DNA from: Pseudomonas sp. Choline-02u-1 | GTDB taxonomy: Bacteria > Pseudomonadota > Gammaproteobacteria > Pseudomonadales > Pseudomonadaceae | Direction of reading: 5' to 3' | Assembly: GCF_002836515.1 (NCBI RefSeq) | Contig: NZ_PJBC01000002.1 | Location: forward strand, 140,477-204,476 | Length of the DNA stretch: 64,000 nucleotides | Shown here: one piece after another, positions 39,854 through 48,173 of the stretch | Layout: each line of letters starts with the position of its first letter | Position numbering within the stretch: the first letter of the stretch is position 1 | Made by a program: the position numbers and the translations under genes | Notes under the pieces: generated by a model | The model's database searches: none | Seen by the model: the letters and a program-made list of their open reading frames with translations, nothing else | What the model was told of the DNA's origin: nothing

Positions 39854-40710
39854 GGCAGTTTCCTTGCAGAGTTGGCCGGAGCAACGGCCTGATTCGGGCT
39901 AGAAGGTGAAGTGTCGAACGTTTCCAGCGCGCGCGCGAGGCTGGCATTCGACAGTTCACCTAGGTGACTGGTCAGCAAACGACCGTCAGGGCTATAGAAC
40001 AGCGTAGTCGGTAACGCCATGGAACCCACGGCCTGACCGAGACGGCCGCTGCGGTCGAACAGCACGTTGTTCAGGCTCAGGCCCTGGGTTTCCAGGAACG
40101 TTGCCACGCTTTGCATGCTTTCGGCCTGATTGACGAACAAGAACGTCAGATCCGGACGCTGTTGTTGGGCGTTTTCCAGTACCGGCATTTCTCGCCGGCA
40201 TGGCGGACACCAGGTCGCCCACAGGTTGATCACCAGCGGGCCGCCCTGATAGTCACGGAGCTTGATCCTTTCCCCGGCGGCGTTACGCAGGGAGATATCC
40301 GGCAGCCGCGTGCCTTGTTCATAAATATTCAGCGACAGCGTGGCGAGCAACCAGAACATCACGCCGCTGACCACACCGAAGCCCAACGGGCGACGCAGAC
40401 CGGGGCGCCGCCAGCCGCGATACAACGCCGCCAGCAGCAGAACGATCACCCCGGGCCAGGCGAGAAAACCACCGTCGCGCAGATCGATGATCTGCCACGG
40501 GTCGTTGCGATAATGCGACCAGTACAGCGCGACAAACGCAATGCGCGCCGCGAGCATGCCCAGCAAGAAGAGGCTGAACAGCGCCGACTCGGGGTTATCG
40601 CCGCCGCGCTTGGCCACTCGCCAACCGACAAACGTCGCCAGCGCCAGAGCACTGATCAGCAGCAAGTGGTTAAGCGCGATGGCGAAGGTGCCGAGGGTGA
40701 GCGTCAGCAT
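39829..40710 (-). CDS. Membrane-anchored TlpA/DsbE-like thioredoxin
   Basis: 293 residues. The N-terminal part (about 1-125) has four or five membrane helices (LLLISALALATFVGWRV, GMLAARIAFVALYW, LAWPGVIVLLLAALY, FGVVSGVMFWLLATLSL), resembling the Lgt-like region of similar Pseudomonas proteins. The periplasmic TlpA-like domain has DYQGGPLVINLWATWCPPCRRE with a CxxC pair and SMALPTTLFYSP with the cis-proline. It probably reduces periplasmic disulfides using electrons from DsbD. The start shares one base with the dsbD stop (TGATG). The C-terminal 30 residues after the domain are proline- and serine-rich and unusual. Confidence 0.88.
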   Translation of the reverse strand: MLTLTLGTFAIALNHLLLISALALATFVGWRVAKRGGDNPESALFSLFLLGMLAARIAFVALYWSHYRNDPWQIIDLRDGGFLAWPGVIVLLLAALYRGWRRPGLRRPLGFGVVSGVMFWLLATLSLNIYEQGTRLPDISLRNAAGERIKLRDYQGGPLVINLWATWCPPCRREMPVLENAQQQRPDLTFLFVNQAESMQSVATFLETQGLSLNNVLFDRSGRLGQAVGSMALPTTLFYSPDGRLLTSHLGELSNASLARALETFDTSPSSPNQAVAPANSARKLPCPASATC

Positions 40711-42443
40711 CAGTTGGCGTCTCGGGTAGTGGACCAGCGTTGCAGGAAGGTGTCGGCATCGACCTCGCCGGTGATGCGCTGGCTGCGGCGTTCTGCGCCG
40801 TCAGCGCCGATCCAGATGAACGTCGGCGGCCCCGGCACTTTATAACGACCGAGCAGCTCGCGACTGGCGGCGTTGTCGGCGGTCACATCCAGGCGCAGCA
40901 GGCGTACGTTGCTCAGCGCCTGCATGACCTTGGCCTCGCCGAACACCTTCTTTTCCATCACTTTGCACGACACACACCAGTCGGCGTAGTAATCGAGCAA
41001 CACCCATTGGCCCTGAGCCCTGGCGGCGTCGAGTTCGCGTTGCAGCGTGGCTGGTTCATTGACCGTGGTGAAAGCGTCGTGACCACTTGGCGCTGCACCG
41101 GCAACACGGCCGGCGCTGTAAACCTGCAACGGCTGATACGGATCATCGCTGCCGCCAGCCGCACCGATCACTAGCAAGCTGCCCCACAAACCGAGCAAGA
41201 GGGACAGGGCGCCAAACATCTGCGCGACGCGGCCAAAACCTTCGGACTGTTTCCAGGCGCTGTAAGCCGCAATCAGCAGCAGCGCGCCACACAGGCCGAG
41301 CCACAACGACGGGGCCAGCACCGGACGCAGCATCAGCAATGCGGTTGCGAGAAAGAGGAAGCCGAATACACCTTTGAGCAGATTCATCCAGGCGCCGGGT
41401 TTCGGCAGGAAACGGTTGCCGACGGTGACCAGCAGTAACAGCGGCACACCGATGCCGATGCCCAGTGCAAACAGGATCAAACCGCCGTGCAAGGCGTTAC
41501 CGCTTTGCGCGATGTACAACAGCGCACCGGCCAGTGGCGCGGTCATGCACGGCCCGACCAACAGACCGGACAATGCGCCCAGCACACCGGCGCCGATCAG
41601 GCTGCCGCCGCTGCGGCTGCGCGAAGCATGTTCAAGTCGATCACGCAGGGCCACCGGCAGTTGCAGCTCGAAGAAGCCGAACATCGGCAGTGCGAGCACC
41701 ACGAAAATGGCGGCAAATGTGCCGAGTAACCACGGATTCTGCAACCACGCCTGCAGGTTCGCGCCGAGCAGCGCAGCAATCACGCCCATCGCCGCATACA
41801 CCAGCGCCATGCAGATCACATAGCTGCTGGCCAAGGCAAAGCCGCGCCTTGGTGTGGCGCCACTGCCGACAATCATCCCGGCCAGAATCGGCAGCATCGG
41901 CAGCGAACATGGCGTGAATGCCAGCAGCAGGCCGAGTCCGAAAAACACCAACAGGCTCCAGCCCAGCGCCCGTTGTTGCAGACTGCTGGCCAAGGCCTGG
42001 TCCGGCGCTTCAGTGCCTGTTGCTGCTGCGGCTTTGCCGCCTAGATCGATCACTCGGGTTTGCGGTGGATAGCACAGACCGGCATCGGCGCAGCCCTGAT
42101 AACTGACTTTGATCTGCCCCTTTGCCGCCGCCGGGATTTTTACTTCCAGGCCTTGGCGGTAGACCGGCTGTTCGCCAAAGAACTCATCGCTGTGAGATTC
42201 GCCTTCAGGCAGTACCGGCTGCTGATCAGCGGCCAGCCCGTCGAACTTCAAGCGTTTCTGATACAGGTAGTAGCCGTCACTGATCTGCCAGAACAACTGG
42301 GTTTCTCCCGAGTCCAGACGCTCGGAGGTGAGTACGAATGCCTGGTCGACGGGTAAAAAGTCCGGCTTGGATTCGAACGGATTGTTTGCGGCCTGAGCCA
42401 GACCGGAAATGAGTAAAGCAAACAGAAGAAAAAAATGACGCAT
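40710..42443 (-). CDS. dsbD: Thiol:disulfide interchange protein DsbD
   Basis: 577 residues in the three parts of DsbD: a signal peptide (MRHFFLLFALLISGLAQAA), a periplasmic N-terminal domain with the cysteine pair in CADAGLCYPP, an eight-helix membrane core with FTPCSLPMLP and VGPCMTAPLAG, and a C-terminal periplasmic thioredoxin domain with DYYADWCVSCKVMEKKV. DsbD passes electrons from cytoplasmic thioredoxin to periplasmic DsbE/DsbG. It is the first gene of the dsbDEG operon. The operator candidate upstream is described separately. Confidence 0.94.
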   Translation of the reverse strand: MRHFFLLFALLISGLAQAANNPFESKPDFLPVDQAFVLTSERLDSGETQLFWQISDGYYLYQKRLKFDGLAADQQPVLPEGESHSDEFFGEQPVYRQGLEVKIPAAAKGQIKVSYQGCADAGLCYPPQTRVIDLGGKAAAATGTEAPDQALASSLQQRALGWSLLVFFGLGLLLAFTPCSLPMLPILAGMIVGSGATPRRGFALASSYVICMALVYAAMGVIAALLGANLQAWLQNPWLLGTFAAIFVVLALPMFGFFELQLPVALRDRLEHASRSRSGGSLIGAGVLGALSGLLVGPCMTAPLAGALLYIAQSGNALHGGLILFALGIGIGVPLLLLVTVGNRFLPKPGAWMNLLKGVFGFLFLATALLMLRPVLAPSLWLGLCGALLLIAAYSAWKQSEGFGRVAQMFGALSLLLGLWGSLLVIGAAGGSDDPYQPLQVYSAGRVAGAAPSGHDAFTTVNEPATLQRELDAARAQGQWVLLDYYADWCVSCKVMEKKVFGEAKVMQALSNVRLLRLDVTADNAASRELLGRYKVPGPPTFIWIGADGAERRSQRITGEVDADTFLQRWSTTRDAN

Positions 42444-42491
42444 GGAGGAGCCTTGTCCCTGTGCAAGTGGGGTACAGGATGGGCGGCGGCG

Positions 42492-42509
42492 ATTAACCGA
42501 TAATTAACC
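42492..42509 (-). promoter_or_regulatory. Candidate DsbR operator before dsbD
   Basis: ATTAACC occurs at 42492-42498 and again at 42503-42509, 11 bp apart, i.e. GGTTAAT-N4-GGTTAAT on the dsbD coding strand. Two direct half-sites one helical turn apart are typical for OmpR-family regulators. It lies 49-66 bases before the dsbD start. Confidence 0.6.
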
Positions 42510-42540
42510 CTATCCTACTAGCCCCACCAGGTTCGGCCAA

Positions 42541-43233
42541 TCAGTCGCGCAGCAGGCCGGGCCAATTATCCTCATTGATTGTTCTGGGGCCGGAAACCAG
42601 TCGGTCGGATTGAATGTTGTAGGTCAAATATTGATTGTTGGTGAGGAAGATGTACCAGTAGCTGTCCGCGAATGTCCGGTCATTCTGTGCTGCTGTGATG
42701 ATTCGGTCTTCATAGGGTTTCAGCGCGCCCAGTTGATATTCGCCAAACCGGTTGCGGGTAAGGGTCCTGGCTCTGTAGTTGAACGATAGATAGTGTCCGT
42801 CATCAAGAATAAAGCGGAACAGGAAAGGGTGGCCGGTAAGTTGAAACCAAGTGCCGGCGATGATCCTGTCAAAATACGGAAGGATCGGTTTCCAGACAGA
42901 GTCGGCAACCTTGTAGAACGCAGCAACCTTATCGTTATCCTGGTCATATTTGCACACCATCGGGGTTGTGCCCTGATAGAAGAACAACCAGGCGATGTCC
43001 TCGTCACTTGCGGTATTCCAGCCGAACGAAGTGGTAGTCAAGCCGAAGCGCAGGTCTTTTGTATAGGGGTCGAAAGTGTCCCAACTGCCTGCGGTGGAGG
43101 CTGGGTAATTGGCTGATACGCTATTGTTTCCCAGATCAAAGCGCGAATAAGTGTCGGTGTTCTTGAAGAAGAAATAAATCCGATCGGGGCCGGAACGCCA
43201 GTCTATGGCGACGAAGTTGTTCAGGTTGCTCAC
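42541..43233 (-). CDS. Hemopexin-like four-repeat protein
   Basis: 230 residues from a GTG at 43233 (weak GGA site). There is no signal peptide. Four repeats of about 50-60 residues are visible, each with an aromatic strand pair then [YF]-[DN] and a hydrophobic end: DRIYFFFKNTDTYSRFDL (about 17-34), IAWLFFYQGTTPMVCKYD (about 80-97), FLFRFILDDGHYLSFNY (about 136-152) and YWYIFLTNNQYLTYNI (about 189-204), the last followed by NWPGL. This spacing and the closing WPGL match the hemopexin repeat, which forms a four-bladed propeller. Related photopexins exist in Photorhabdus. Ligand and role are unknown. The gene is visibly lower in GC than its neighbours and separates dsbD from dsbR. Confidence 0.72.
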   Translation of the reverse strand: MSNLNNFVAIDWRSGPDRIYFFFKNTDTYSRFDLGNNSVSANYPASTAGSWDTFDPYTKDLRFGLTTTSFGWNTASDEDIAWLFFYQGTTPMVCKYDQDNDKVAAFYKVADSVWKPILPYFDRIIAGTWFQLTGHPFLFRFILDDGHYLSFNYRARTLTRNRFGEYQLGALKPYEDRIITAAQNDRTFADSYWYIFLTNNQYLTYNIQSDRLVSGPRTINEDNWPGLLRD

Positions 43234-43486
43234 GTTTTAAGTCCATTTAAATGCGGATTGAAAGTTGCAGGCCGAAGCTAAATGAAGTCATCTTTTCGAT
43301 AAAGTCCGCAATTGTTTCCGGATGGGTAACCCGAACCACAAGAGTTTTGGCCCTCTGCCTCGCATCCGTCGCCGATACGCGATAATTCGCTATGTTCGCC
43401 TACAGCTTTGCGAACTCGATATGTACCGCCATAATTGCGCCTTAATCCTCGGCTGTTTCACTCGCGTTTTTGTCCACGGAGCCCCC
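43234..43486. other. Intergenic region between the hemopexin-like gene and dsbR
   Basis: 253 bp without a gene. It must hold the promoters of the divergent hemopexin-like and dsbR genes. I found no second copy of the GGTTAAT direct repeat here. Confidence 0.5.
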
Positions 43487-44167
43487 ATGCACGTACTGGT
43501 TTGCGAAGACGATGAGCTGATCGCCAGTGGCATCGTCGCCGGGCTCACGGCGCAGGGCCTGACCGTCGAGCACGTCAACACGGCATCAAAGGCGCGGGCG
43601 ATGCTCAAGGTCGCCGAGTTCGACGTGATGGTGCTCGATCTCGGTCTGCCTGACGAAGACGGCCTCAAGCTGCTGCAGCAACTGCGCAATCACGGTCTGG
43701 AAATTCCGGTGTTGATTCTCACTGCTCGCGATTCAGTGACTGATCGTGTCGACGGTTTGCAGGCTGGCGCAGACGACTACCTGCTCAAGCCTTTTGACCT
43801 GCGCGAACTGTTTGCTCGCCTGCAAACCTTGTTGCGTCGAGTCGCCGGACGCAGCGTCAATCTGATCGAACATGGCCCGCTCACCTACGACCCAAGCAGC
43901 CGGGAAACCCGACTGGCCGGGCAACCGGTGGACTTGTCGCGGCGTGAGCAGTCACTCTTGCAGGCGTTGCTGCACAATCGTGGCCGGGTGCTGTCCACCG
44001 AGCAGTTGAAGGACAGCGTCTACGGCTTTAACGATGAGTTGGAAAGCAACGCGCTGAACGTGCATATCCACCATCTGCGCAGCAAGCTCGGCAAGGGCAT
44101 CGTCGAAACCGTGCGCGGTCTGGGCTATCGGCTCGGGCCCGCCGACGGCGCAGAGCAAGGCAAGTGA
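43487..44167 (+). CDS. dsbR: OmpR-family response regulator, DsbR-like
   Basis: 226 residues from the ATG at 43487; an upstream in-frame extension to 43322 looks non-coding. The receiver domain has acidic residues E7-D8-D9, phospho-acceptor D51 (MVLDLGLPDEDG) and the conserved lysine in YLLKPFDL. The C-terminal winged helix includes RREQSLLQALLHNRGRVLS and NVHIHHLRSKLG. Together with the adjoining kinase and the nearby dsbDEG operon it matches the DsbRS system of P. aeruginosa, which induces dsb genes in response to copper. The symbol rests on this context. Confidence 0.83.
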   Translation: MHVLVCEDDELIASGIVAGLTAQGLTVEHVNTASKARAMLKVAEFDVMVLDLGLPDEDGLKLLQQLRNHGLEIPVLILTARDSVTDRVDGLQAGADDYLLKPFDLRELFARLQTLLRRVAGRSVNLIEHGPLTYDPSSRETRLAGQPVDLSRREQSLLQALLHNRGRVLSTEQLKDSVYGFNDELESNALNVHIHHLRSKLGKGIVETVRGLGYRLGPADGAEQGK

Positions 44168-45489
44168 TGAGTCTGCGCCTGCGGCTGAGCCTGACGCTCG
44201 GCGCCGCGTTCGCGCTGATCTGGGCGTTGGCGGCGGCCTGGATGCTCAGCGATTTGCGCAATCAGATGATGTTCTCTCTCGACCAGCGTCTGGTTGCCTC
44301 GGCGCGCATGGTCGCCGGGCTGCTCGAGCAATTGCCGACGCTGCCGAGCAAGGGCGAGGGCACGCACTTCAGTGCCGAACAGCTGAATATTCCCGGCGGT
44401 ATGGCCTGTCAGGTCAGTTCGTTGCGCGGGGAAATCCTTGCCCGTAGCCACAACAATCCCGAACAAGCGCTGGAAGCCGAAAAAATTGGCTTCCACGATC
44501 AGATGATCGACGGTGCGCCGTGGCGTAGTTTCACTCTGGCTCGCGGCGATGTGCGCATCACTACGGCAGATCGGCAGATCGAGCGTGAAGCCTTGAACAT
44601 GTCGATTCTGCTCGCCGCTTCGGTACCAGTCGGCGTGGCCTTGCTCGGCTGTTTGTGCCTGCTGTGGCTGGGCATCGGTCAGGGCCTTGCACCACTGAAT
44701 CGCCTGCGCGAAGCACTGATGCGGCGCAATGCCGATTCTCTTGAACCGTTGCAGTTGCAGGCATTTCCCAGCGAGTTGAAGCCGTTGCTGGAAACCCAGA
44801 ACCAGTTGTTCCAGCGCATCGGCAAGACCATCGAGCGTGAACGTCGCCTGACCGGTGACGCCGCGCACGAATTGCGCAGTCCGCTGACGGCCATCAAGAC
44901 CCACCTGCAAGTCGCACGCATGACCGATGGCAATGCCCGCGATCAGTCGCTGGCGCGCGCCGAGGAGGGCGCCGATCGCCTGCACCGCACCCTTGAACAG
45001 TTACTGTTGCTGGCGCGGGTCGAAGGCAGTCTGTCGTTCGATGACGGCTCGCAGTGCAGCGCCGAGCAGGTGGCCAGACTGGCGATTCAGGACGCCACGG
45101 GCGGTGAACGGCTGCGGATCAAACTGCATGTGCCGGATGACCTGCCTGCCGCTCCGGTGCAAATGCCTGCGGTGCTGGCAATTGCTGCGCTGCGCAACCT
45201 GCTCGATAACGCCTTGCGCCATACGCCTGAAGATTGTGCGGTCGAGGTCAATCTTGAAAGCATTGGCGCTCGCGTGCGTTTTGTCGTGCGCGATCATGGC
45301 CCGGGCATTGCGCCGGATGACATACAGCATCTGACTCAGCGGTTCTGGCGCAACGGTCAGAGCACCGGCTGCGGGCTGGGTCTGGCGATTGTCCAGGCGA
45401 TTGTCCAGCGCTGTGATTGTGCCCTGCATTTCGACAGCCGCGCGGATGGCTTGCGGGTCGAACTGACCATGCCGTTGCAACCTCTCTGA
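44167..45489 (+). CDS. dsbS: Sensor histidine kinase, DsbS-like
   Basis: 440 residues from the ATG at 44167 (TGATG junction with dsbR; a GTG at 44164 would add one residue). Two membrane helices (about 8-28 and 146-170) bound a periplasmic domain with one cysteine, Cys81 (Cys82 if the GTG start is used), in GGMACQVSS. The dimerisation motif DAAHELRSPLTAI has H234, and the ATPase domain has LRNLLDNALRH, DHGPGIAPDD and GCGLGLAIVQ. The periplasmic cysteine falls at the position (Cys82) I recall as the copper ligand in P. aeruginosa DsbS, which supports copper sensing. Confidence 0.83.
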   Translation: MSLRLRLSLTLGAAFALIWALAAAWMLSDLRNQMMFSLDQRLVASARMVAGLLEQLPTLPSKGEGTHFSAEQLNIPGGMACQVSSLRGEILARSHNNPEQALEAEKIGFHDQMIDGAPWRSFTLARGDVRITTADRQIEREALNMSILLAASVPVGVALLGCLCLLWLGIGQGLAPLNRLREALMRRNADSLEPLQLQAFPSELKPLLETQNQLFQRIGKTIERERRLTGDAAHELRSPLTAIKTHLQVARMTDGNARDQSLARAEEGADRLHRTLEQLLLLARVEGSLSFDDGSQCSAEQVARLAIQDATGGERLRIKLHVPDDLPAAPVQMPAVLAIAALRNLLDNALRHTPEDCAVEVNLESIGARVRFVVRDHGPGIAPDDIQHLTQRFWRNGQSTGCGLGLAIVQAIVQRCDCALHFDSRADGLRVELTMPLQPL

Positions 45490-45510
45490 CCGCACCGCAC
45501 CGCCCTGCGC

Positions 45511-45587
45511 AGGAGCTGCCGAAGGCTGCGATCTTTTGATTTTGCTTCAAGATCAAGATCAAAAAATCGCAGCCTTCGGCAGCTCCT
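45511..45587. repeat. Second-type REP hairpin, perfect 21-bp arms
   Basis: Arms AGGAGCTGCCGAAGGCTGCG (45511-45530, extends one base) and its reverse complement at 45567-45587 enclose a 35-base loop. T and A runs just inside the arms (45534-45537 and 45561-45564) also pair. The sequence is unrelated to the other REP family here and may end dsbRS transcription. Confidence 0.85.
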
Positions 45588-45697
45588 ACAGGATTGCTGT
45601 TCCGGCACATCAAATGTAACTTCTCGGCGTTCGCTATCCGCCAGGGTCGGGGCTAAGGTCAACCCAGCTTTGACTCAATGGATTGAGGGAACTGCGC

Positions 45698-46219
45698 ATG
45701 GAAGCACCCGTCTGCATACGTCCGGCCACACTGGCCGACGCCGGCATTATCAACCGCATCGTCGAACGCTCGATCCGCGTCGGATGTGCACTCGATCACC
45801 GCAATGATTCGTCGATCGTCAGCGACTGGGTCAATCAGTCCACCATCGATGTCATCAGTGGCCGGCTCGCCGCTCCACACATTTGTCTCTGCGTCGCTTT
45901 GCTTGAAGACAAACCGGTGGGTGTCGGCATGGCCGAGGCAAGTGGCGATATCTTGCTGTGTCACGTCCAGCCGGAGTCCTTCCGCCGAGGCGTCGGCCGG
46001 GCGCTGATGCAGAATCTTGAGGGCTGGTTGCGGATTCGCGGGGTGCAGCATGTGCACCTCAACAGCACCCGCACCGCTGCGGCGTTCTATCGGCATCTGG
46101 GGTATCAACAAGCAGCGCCACCCGTCACCTCCTGCGGCTTGCAGACCTTGCTGCTGCACAAGCCGTTGCCAGCCCCCACCGGACAACTCGATCAAGGGTG
46201 TAAATCCTTTCCTCGCTGA
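45698..46219 (+). CDS. GNAT-family N-acetyltransferase
   Basis: 173 residues from the ATG at 45698 with GAGGGA upstream; a TTG at 45683 is in frame but less likely. GNAT features: CIRPATLADAGIINRIVERS at the N-terminus, the acetyl-CoA loop RRGVGRALMQNLEGWL, and AAFYRHLGYQQ in the C-terminal strand-helix. The substrate is unknown. Its 3' end overlaps the PvdS box of pvdH by 19 bases, so both genes are closely packed, but it has no PvdS box of its own and need not belong to the pyoverdine regulon. Confidence 0.85.
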   Translation: MEAPVCIRPATLADAGIINRIVERSIRVGCALDHRNDSSIVSDWVNQSTIDVISGRLAAPHICLCVALLEDKPVGVGMAEASGDILLCHVQPESFRRGVGRALMQNLEGWLRIRGVQHVHLNSTRTAAAFYRHLGYQQAAPPVTSCGLQTLLLHKPLPAPTGQLDQGCKSFPR

Positions 46220-46224
46220 AGCGT
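46201..46224 (+). promoter_or_regulatory. PvdS-dependent promoter of pvdH
   Basis: TAAAT (46201-46205), 16 bases, CGT (46222-46224) is an exact PvdS box, followed by C-C as in many such promoters (TAAATCC). It lies partly inside the GNAT coding sequence and 101 bases before pvdH. Confidence 0.88.
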
Positions 46225-46325
46225 TTCCAGAACAGGAAAACCTGCAAGTGCGCCCCGCGACCGGAACGCGCACCTGTCGGTGTGCTGTTTTGGTCATTAT
46301 CCATAGCGAATTGAGGGGTCGAGAG

Positions 46326-47738
46326 ATGTCAGTCGCCACCAGCCTTATCGAAGCGTCGTCGGCCCGGGTCGCCTCGGCGCCGGCGGAAACGTTATATGAA
46401 TTCAACGAATCACCCCTGCTGACGCGTCAGAGCCGGCAGGAGTCCAATGCGCGCAGCTATCCGCGCCGTATCCCGCTGGCGCTCAAACGTGCCAAGGGCT
46501 TGTATGTCGAGGACGTTGAGGGGCGTACGTTCATCGATTGCCTGGCTGGGGCCGGCACGCTGGCGCTGGGGCATAACCATCCGGTCGTGATCGAAGCGAT
46601 CCAGCAGGTTCTCGCGGACGAGTTGCCGCTGCACACCCTCGACCTGACCACGCCAGTCAAAGATCGATTCGTCCAGGACCTGTTCGGCCTGCTGCCGACG
46701 GAACTGGCGGCGCAGGCGAAAATTCAGTTTTGCGGCCCGACCGGTACCGACGCGGTGGAGGCAGCGCTGAAACTGGTGCGCACTGCCACTGGCCGCAGCA
46801 CCGTGCTGTCCTTTTCCGGTGGCTATCACGGCATGAGCCAAGGTGCGTTGAGCCTGATGGGCAGCCTGGGGCCGAAAAAACCGCTGGGTGCCTTGCTCAG
46901 CAGTGGCGTGCAGTTCATGCCGTTTCCCTACGATTACCGTTGCCCGTTTGGCCTCGGTGGCGCGGCTGGAGTCAAAGCCAACCTGAGTTATCTGGAAAAC
47001 CTGCTCAACGACCCCGAGGCGGGCGTGCAATTGCCGGCGGCGGTAATTGTCGAGGCGGTGCAGGGCGAGGGCGGGGTGATACCGGCGGATGTCGAGTGGT
47101 TGCGCGGCTTGCGCCGGATCACCGAAAAGGCTGGTGTAGCGCTGATCGTCGATGAGATTCAAAGCGGATTCGCCCGTACCGGAAAGATGTTTGCCTTTGA
47201 ACATGCGGGCATCGTTCCGGATGTGGTGGTGCTCTCCAAGGCCATCGGCGGCAGTCTGCCGCTGGCGGTGGTGGTTTACCGCGACTGGCTCGACACCTGG
47301 CAACCGGGCGCCCATGCCGGCACGTTCCGTGGCAATCAAATGGCCATGGCCGCCGGTTCAGCGGTGATGCGCTATCTCGTGGAGCACAAGGTTTGCGAGC
47401 ACGCCGCCGCCATGGGTGATCGACTCAGTGAACATCTGCACATTCTGCAACGCGACTTCCCGCAACTGGGCGATATCCGTGGGCGCGGCTTGATGCTTGG
47501 CGTCGAACTGGTGGACCCGAATGGTGCGCCTGATGCGCTTGGTCATCCGCCGGCCTTTGGGCGTCTGGCGCCACTGGTGCAGCGTGAATGCCTCAAGCGT
47601 GGCCTGATTCTGGAGCTGGGCGGCCGCCATGGCGCCGTTGTGCGCTTCCTGCCGCCGCTGGTGATTACCGCAGCGGAAATCGACCGGGTGGCCGAGATCT
47701 TCGGTCGCGCATTGGCCGCTGCCACCGCCGCGCTGTAA
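46326..47738 (+). CDS. pvdH: L-2,4-diaminobutyrate:2-oxoglutarate aminotransferase PvdH
   Basis: 470 residues from the ATG at 46326, matching PvdH length. Class III aminotransferase features: [15 protein letters not shown] near 72-85, [38 protein letters not shown] with the cofactor-binding Asp, and the PLP lysine K305 in [15 protein letters not shown]. It makes L-Dab from aspartate semialdehyde and glutamate; Dab is the third building block of PvdL. It is transcribed from its own PvdS box, and the next box overlaps its stop codon. Confidence 0.94.
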   Translation: MSVATSLIEASSARVASAPAETLYEFNESPLLTRQSRQESNARSYPRRIPLALKRAKGLYVEDVEGRTFIDCLAGAGTLALGHNHPVVIEAIQQVLADELPLHTLDLTTPVKDRFVQDLFGLLPTELAAQAKIQFCGPTGTDAVEAALKLVRTATGRSTVLSFSGGYHGMSQGALSLMGSLGPKKPLGALLSSGVQFMPFPYDYRCPFGLGGAAGVKANLSYLENLLNDPEAGVQLPAAVIVEAVQGEGGVIPADVEWLRGLRRITEKAGVALIVDEIQSGFARTGKMFAFEHAGIVPDVVVLSKAIGGSLPLAVVVYRDWLDTWQPGAHAGTFRGNQMAMAAGSAVMRYLVEHKVCEHAAAMGDRLSEHLHILQRDFPQLGDIRGRGLMLGVELVDPNGAPDALGHPPAFGRLAPLVQRECLKRGLILELGGRHGAVVRFLPPLVITAAEIDRVAEIFGRALAAATAAL

Positions 47739-47759
47739 ATTTCTTCACGCGGCGAACGT
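47736..47759 (+). promoter_or_regulatory. PvdS-dependent promoter of the mbtH-like gene, overlapping the pvdH stop
   Basis: TAAAT (47736-47740), 16 bases, CGT (47757-47759). The first three bases are the pvdH stop codon TAA. It lies 62 bases before the mbtH-like start, giving this small gene its own iron-starvation promoter. Confidence 0.85.
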
Positions 47760-47821
47760 TCTTTCTACATACCCCGGCTGCATCCGTTGTGCAGCCGACC
47801 TTACAACGATGGAGAACCAGC

Positions 47822-48046
47822 ATGACGTCAGTATTCGACCGCGAGGACATCCTCTTTCAGGTCGTGGTCAACCACGAAGAGCAATACTCGATCTGGCCCG
47901 ATTACAAAGCCGTACCAGAAGGCTGGCGCACCGTGGGCAAGAGCGGCTTGAAGAAGGAATGCCTGGCCTACATCGAAGAAGTCTGGACCGACATGCGCCC
48001 GTTGAGCCTGCGCCAGAAGATGGATGCGCAAGTCGCGGCGCAATGA
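47822..48046 (+). CDS. MbtH-like protein
   Basis: 74 residues from the ATG at 47822 (GGAG upstream). The family signature is complete: [19 protein letters not shown] (about 18-36) and [19 protein letters not shown] (about 47-65), with the tryptophans that contact adenylation domains. MbtH-like proteins bind and activate NRPS adenylation domains; here PvdL is the obvious partner, and other pyoverdine synthetases are likely. It corresponds by position to the small gene beside pvdH in P. aeruginosa. It is followed by a strong terminator. Confidence 0.95.
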   Translation: MTSVFDREDILFQVVVNHEEQYSIWPDYKAVPEGWRTVGKSGLKKECLAYIEEVWTDMRPLSLRQKMDAQVAAQ

Positions 48047-48056
48047 GCGACCGCGC

Positions 48057-48095
48057 AAAAAACCCGCTGAACCAGTGATGGTCAGCGGGTTTTTT
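48057..48095. terminator. Bidirectional rho-independent terminator
   Basis: ACCCGCTGA (48062-48070) and TCAGCGGGT (48082-48090) pair perfectly, flanked by A5 on the left and T5 on the right. It separates the mbtH-like gene from the convergent fpv operon. Confidence 0.92.
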
Positions 48096-48173
48096 CATGT
48101 CCTGGATTTTTATTTTCTGCAAACCCTCATCGTTGGCTTGCCTGCGATGAACGATGACTCGGCATCAGCCTGA

